The translations under genes and the position numbers were made by a program. Source: Alphaproteobacteria bacterium (GTDB lineage: Bacteria > Pseudomonadota > Alphaproteobacteria > Rs-D84). Taken from it: a stretch of DNA of 45,161 nt. Of this stretch, positions 44,201 to 45,161 are shown in pieces. Below the pieces are notes generated by a model. The model had not been told where the DNA came from and did not search any database. It was given only the letters and a program-made list of their open reading frames with translations. Position 1 is the stretch's first letter. Every line of letters begins with the position of its first letter. The stretch is taken from assembly GCA_024402765.1 (NCBI GenBank), contig JAKSTC010000007.1:1-45161 (forward strand), in the 5' to 3' direction.

Positions 44201-45161
44201 ACCATCCTTATAGTAGTTCGCATTACATGACCATGGACAACTGTTTGATGTTGCTGAACCCGTATAAGATGAATTTGATGGTTTATTACTACATGAACTG
44301 CGGCCGGCAATAGATGATGATACATCCCATGTCCCACCAGGACAATAATATCCAGCTTCGCATGCCGAACATGTATTACTGCTGTTCTTGTAATATCCCG
44401 CATTACATGTCGTGGATGTGTGTGTACCACTGCCACAAGAACCATATGAGCCACAACTCTGGGTGCCTGAACATTGTGATGACGATGTAGATCCCGCAGA
44501 ACTGGTCTGATGATAACACGTCCGTGACTTTGTTCCACTACTATAATTCTTGGTTCCACCGGTTATACTTGATGTATATGTACAACTTGCAGTATCCGTA
44601 AATGATACATTACATGCAGTACATGACGAACCATCCTTATAATAATTCGCATCACATGACCATGGACAGTTTGATTCAACCGCATACATCGTTGATGGCG
44701 TAGAATATGATGTATAATATGAATTTGCCGGTTTGTTTGTACATGCCTTACACGAATTGTACCATTCACTCCAGTTCAACGGATCTGCTGCATAATATCC
44801 AGTACGACACCAAGTATACTTTGTATAGTTGTTGCCAGACGGACCATTTTCACACGCCGTTTCATTTAAATATTGTATTCTTGTTGTATCAGACAAATAC
44901 CAATCACAATTACAATCTGATGATTTAACTGCATGATCATAATCTGACCAACTGCCATTTGAAAGAGATCTTATAGAACTCGGAGTTGGTGAACCGGCTT
45001 TAACGGTTGTAGAACACGCAACACGATTCGTTCCGCCAGTACAATAATTACCACTGCCACACGCAGAACACGATGAATTACCGTTGGCACTGCTGCCATA
45101 ATATCCCGCATTACATGACCATGGACAACTGTTTGATGTTGCTGAACCCGTATAAGATGAA
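35261..45161 (-). CDS. Giant Cys-rich repetitive surface protein (N-terminus beyond window)
   Basis: At least 3,299 codons, open to the right edge; no credible start is in the window (the first in-frame start-like codon is an internal TTG at 44896). Dozens of short modules such as CSACGGNNYYCAGG, AGYYCPGGT and AGYYNTGCG resemble ephrin-receptor-like/GCC2-GCC3 Cys-rich repeats, common on eukaryotic surface proteins. Embedded are an F5/8 type C (discoidin-like) domain (42090-42440) and a LamG-like domain opening LEYIESTGTQHIDTGYN (36207-36783). The C-terminus has VGDEVMYLRSVKKTTPSFNV, then a calcium-loop-like DINNDGKPDFF, GNMS and YDDSKQ. High Cys, Gly, Ser, Thr and Tyr and near absence of Met imply an extracellular, disulfide-bonded protein. 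Adhesion is the likely role but is inferred. Confidence 0.85.
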   Translation of the reverse strand, partial: SSYTGSATSNSCPWSCNAGYYGSSANGNSSCSACGSGNYCTGGTNRVACSTTVKAGSPTPSSIRSLSNGSWSDYDHAVKSSDCNCDWYLSDTTRIQYLNETACENGPSGNNYTKYTWCRTGYYAADPLNWSEWYNSCKACTNKPANSYYTSYSTPSTMYAVESNCPWSCDANYYKDGSSCTACNVSFTDTASCTYTSSITGGTKNYSSGTKSRTCYHQTSSAGSTSSSQCSGTQSCGSYGSCGSGTHTSTTCNAGYYKNSSNTCSACEAGYYCPGGTWDVSSSIAGRSSCSNKPSNSSYTGSATSNSCPWSCNANYYKDGSSCTACNVSFTDTASCTYTSSITGGTKNYSSGTKSRTCYHQTSSAGSTSSSACTGTQSCGSYGSCGGGTHVSTTCSAGYYKNTSNTCTQCEPGYYCPGGTYNVSSSVAGRESCPDPSTHKPTSFPSSYYNSPTVTGISISGMGYGASAATQCVALMWVDTDRAWGYEYTKYNGSVYPANNPTWASVKAGYYLTDKASCGSYAYYATVKSCPEGYYCPGKAYVECYAGNQSSVWTTNFGLESCPSNYPNSTAGSGSINSCYLSTTAGSYVATAGSGQTTCAAGGYCPGGSKVYYNGTGGRTECPSGYPSSDAGVSAVTSCYTTKTASCTKNNAGIPTNCYSVTAYNDCSCTGSTYRQYSNSAGNGNGTTSGTTSESCTKTPKTVTAKSGYRVDGVTCPACPTAYPNSANGNSGGYTACYTTKTASCTQNNGSTPTNCYSVTAWNSCSCTGSTYTQYANSAGTGNGSTSGTTSESCTKTPQTVTAKSGYRVDGVTCPACPTAYPNSANGNSGGASVCYTNCAAGTRVVSVNAACTTPAGGWYTGAHSVNYGQISPVNYCMSGFSSSGTSASNHDASTDCTQSLSGKAIAANTISARYIKVTTTGSTANGGSHVVEIQAFAARDGSGTNLLSGKTGPSGSNMSAATDGSWYRENYASGTMVWDMGAAKTIGSIKFALYTDGRTYHNVNVYVSTDNSNWTTVFTAADLLTQNSSTAKPEMIVLSAAPTNCSAGTYKAAYTATLGTTYSCSGCGDGQYQNESGKTSCKACSALGGGLYTKSDGSRNADTTCYISTTAGKYLAAKTDTSQTTCTATNYCPSENVYYPNVNTPKACPPADSTTARTTFPDSYLASENLQRTSFSQQSWTTGITSKDGCVAFYSFSNNRGNFSVESVRYNSTTGKYDTGGSAQYYTKVNPGYYLSVPYSSTYCNTSTNRMLYQSALPCPTGSYCPGYTSVPLCNSGLTYGDDIGITGCPSNYSNSAAKSDDINDCYLTTSSGKYVATAGAGQTTCACGGYCSGGTTVYYNGTGGWTGCGAGKYNSSTGSSASSACSTAAAGYVANSSCSATACTGATYQDEAGKTTCKSCPTSSDTDIQSYSYWNTGGDGDHTVREGCYANFKSKTLDHGSIGGYHCYIDANTDTYGATATGKTCWFNNNGDSLKCAGGYYNTSNATSQPGYATKSALLSGVCTAVGDGYYSGTDSLTRTQCPAADSGWTAHTTSTTSTAYSACYESKSGTSISTYCASGELRRSASSVSAYSTTVTIATALSAKAGSIVSGQTCSQCSAGYYSAGGTATSCSNCASANGANGRPQYSGAGASSCTECPAVTGTYASRATGSYAYYPAVHNNGANGCYAYFTDSDSNATFSTICYYNSTDGTYGGANSSCQIYAPSACAAGYYSTISSRSEWNSAGYAGCKGVDCMKDKVCTAVGTGYYSPADATTQTACSSLGAFYTSSDSGRGASTTCYGTTTAGNYLKTAKDATQSTCATGGYCPGGSKVYYGSAGGRTPCSAGYYNGSTGSSASSACSVCAAGTYSSSGASSCSNVTAGYYNTGCGTNATGSVCNTTNYSGGTIAAGYYGAAGATSSTGSGKVSAGYYSSGGGTSATPTAAGNGCISSKSCGGCSGRNSYSGAGASSCSAPGDGYYTTGCTGTDKCTGRSKCTSGNYCKSGVSTACTTTSGWTTASADGSSAYTACYQTRVPSNCNAGNTKRTASSISGTTITYGSETVDVPLGAAAGYYVNSLVCSACGGNNYYCAGGTAARKTVDTGYYSTGGTETTRSGQSQCTAGYYCSSGVRAECAGGKYSSSAGATSCSNITAGYYCAGGSKTATPSSTSDSVSGKSCGGCSGRNSYSGAGASSCSAPGDGYYTTGCTGTDKCTGRSKCTSGNYCKSGVSTACTTTSGWTTASADGSSAYTACYQTRVPSNCNAGNTKRTASSISGTTITYGSETVDVPLGAAAGYYVNSLVCSACGGNNYYCAGGTAARKTVDTGYYSTGGTETTRSGQSQCTAGYYCSSGVRAECAGGKYSSSAGATSCSNITAGYYCAGGSKTATPSSTSDSVSGKSCGGCSGRNSYSGAGASSCSAPGDGYYTTGCTGTDKCTGRSQCTSGNYCKNGISTACTTTSGWTTASADGSSAYTACYQTQTPANCSSGTIKRTASSISGTTITYGSASVTSALGAKAGYYVNSTACSACGGNNYYCAGGTAERKTVSSGYYSTGGDANTRTGQSQCSGFVYCASGVKYDCPAVADHKQTTFSDDYYGGCSITSTNASSKTGLTAITQCEAQNWLSCTRGKMNEHVMYNSTSQKYDTYVWHKWTDAHAGYYLTGKDTCGSYAYYSDAKICEAGSYCPGKAKVDCDSSNAATVHTTNFGLNACPSSYPNSGAGSTAITSCYSGTKSRAWSGSQTSCSAPTGCSSATCNSCSKAACDYVAYSNANGNGDGSIKSGCSTNNASCQQTVKSVTAKANYYATLGGGAYTPLEYIESTGTQHIDTGYNLDTNNLTIKTRIKETESTSSEADICGNQDNTTNRFVSGLYQNGAFAYNRSSDDSNANATISFVRTNDNEIEFVYDGNNQTKYIIVNGAKGSEALFSANIYPSNSTIQIFQAGSDRYHIKCQMKYLQLIVDSTLVRNFIPAKRNSDGAVGMYDTVTDKFYGNSGSGSFIAGPVSSNYLTCSACPSSYPNSGAGSTAITSCYSNTKSRAWTGSQTSCSAPTGCSSATCNSCSIAACNYVAYSNANGNGDGTIKDGCSTNNASCQQTVKTVTAKAGYYAGSTATSCTACPTAYPNSGAGSTDINSCYLSTTAGSYVATAGAGQTTCVAGNYCAGGTTVYYNKTGGIAACACGTYQPATGQASCKKTDGGYYATGTGNTDQTAAGAGNWASAGACGATACATGLTTIGYGAGADEEADCGRKLHVGDEVMYLRSVKKTTPSFNVDINNDGKPDFFGNMSTVSKTMSDKSSKSYKTIYNGSTYYIYDDSKQ
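36207..36783 (-). other. LamG-like domain inside the giant protein
   Basis: About 190 residues from YTPLEYIESTGTQHIDTGY to GSGSFIAGP, including ADICGNQDNTTNRFVSG and DGAVGMYDTVTDKFYGNSG. This concanavalin-like module is widespread in gut bacterial and phage surface proteins. It is Cys-poor and more AT-rich than the flanking repeats, as expected for an insert between two copies of the CSAPTGCSSATCNSCS repeat. Confidence 0.7.
37791..39340 (-). repeat. 669-bp near-identical tandem repeat (223 codons)
   Basis: Sequence from about 37913 recurs at +669 with almost no change through about 39290, giving two full copies and a partial third that diverges near 39288. A more diverged copy lies at 37440-37850. 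Each unit encodes SCGGCSGRNSYSGAGASSCS through GGSKTATPSSTSDSVSGK. Near identity implies recent unequal crossing-over or gene conversion, and short-read assembly of this stretch should be treated with caution. Confidence 0.9.
42090..42440 (-). other. F5/8 type C (discoidin-like) domain inside the giant protein
   Basis: About 115 residues: SARYIKVTTTGSTANGGSHV, VEIQAFAARDGSGTNL, MVWDMGAAKTIGSIKFAL, VNVYVSTDNSNWTTVFTA. This is the eight-stranded carbohydrate- or lipid-binding fold and a plausible ligand-binding site. Confidence 0.7.
42640..43160 (-). repeat. About 297-bp tandem repeat in the giant gene
   Basis: Two copies offset by roughly 297 bp encode CTKTPQTVTAKSGYRVDGVT, CPACPTAYPNSANGNSGG and YTTKTASCTQNN-type sequence, with several differences between copies (older than the 669-bp repeat). 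Confidence 0.75.
44080..44670 (-). repeat. 429-bp repeat in the giant gene
   Basis: The stretch encoding CNVSFTDTASCTYTSSITGG, TKNYSSGTKSRTCYHQTSSA occurs twice, 429 bp apart (start positions differ by 44559 minus 44130). The adjoining SSYTGSATSNSCPWSC segment (about 44210-44280) is also repeated at 45090-45161, so the array continues past the window. Confidence 0.8.

Noticed and set aside
35500..44800. Possible CRISPR array in the repetitive right end
   Set aside because: Repeats are coding, vary in length (about 297, 429 and 669 bp), keep frame and have no short unique spacers.

Overview
The window is AT-rich and gene-dense and looks like chromosome from a host-associated alphaproteobacterium. 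The evidence for the class is a TrcR/DUF1013 cell-cycle regulator beside rpoD, a DUF2155 protein, an AddA-type (not RecB-type) helicase-nuclease, and an rpsP-rimM-trmD-rplS operon continuing into tsaD and xseA. The very large Cys/Gly/Tyr-rich surface protein at the right end resembles proteins I associate with uncultured gut alphaproteobacteria. That lineage is inferred; no rRNA gene is present to settle it.

Left part (1-11 kb): tRNA-Ser(CGA); a 1-Cys peroxiredoxin; an IHF-beta/HU gene followed directly by a single-polypeptide AccD-AccA fusion; two overlapping genes for exported proteins of unknown function behind a highly structured leader RNA; a PAP2 phosphatase and tRNA-Ser(GCT); then cysS, trcR, rpoD and a thymidylate kinase. 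Middle (11-24.8 kb): recN, an AddA split into separate helicase and nuclease polypeptides, a membrane-anchored coiled-coil protein, and a long minus-strand run from rpsP to xseA that mixes ribosome, tRNA-modification, envelope and DNA-repair genes.

Accessory part (24.9-29.7 kb): tRNA-Gly(CCC) followed by a second copy of its own 3' end, an integrase N-terminal remnant, a secreted protein with phage-fibre-like sequence, a serine-recombinase remnant, then a LysM - HNH - anmK gene run. Right part (29.8-45.2 kb): phosphofructokinase, a DUF2817 peptidase-like protein, dnaK, rplY, tRNA-Pro(TGG) with the same kind of duplicated 3' end, and a Cys-rich giant gene (at least 3,299 codons) that runs off the right edge.

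The most unusual signals are: (1) tRNA-Gly and tRNA-Pro each followed by an element whose hairpins covary between the two loci and which ends in a copy of that tRNA's own nucleotides 57-76; (2) the leader RNA at 5058-5251, with nested helices and mutually exclusive pairings ending in a terminator; (3) the giant repetitive protein; (4) the AccDA fusion, the split AddA, and unusual residues in RpoD and PFK. Functions are assigned from motifs read by eye; no database search was run.
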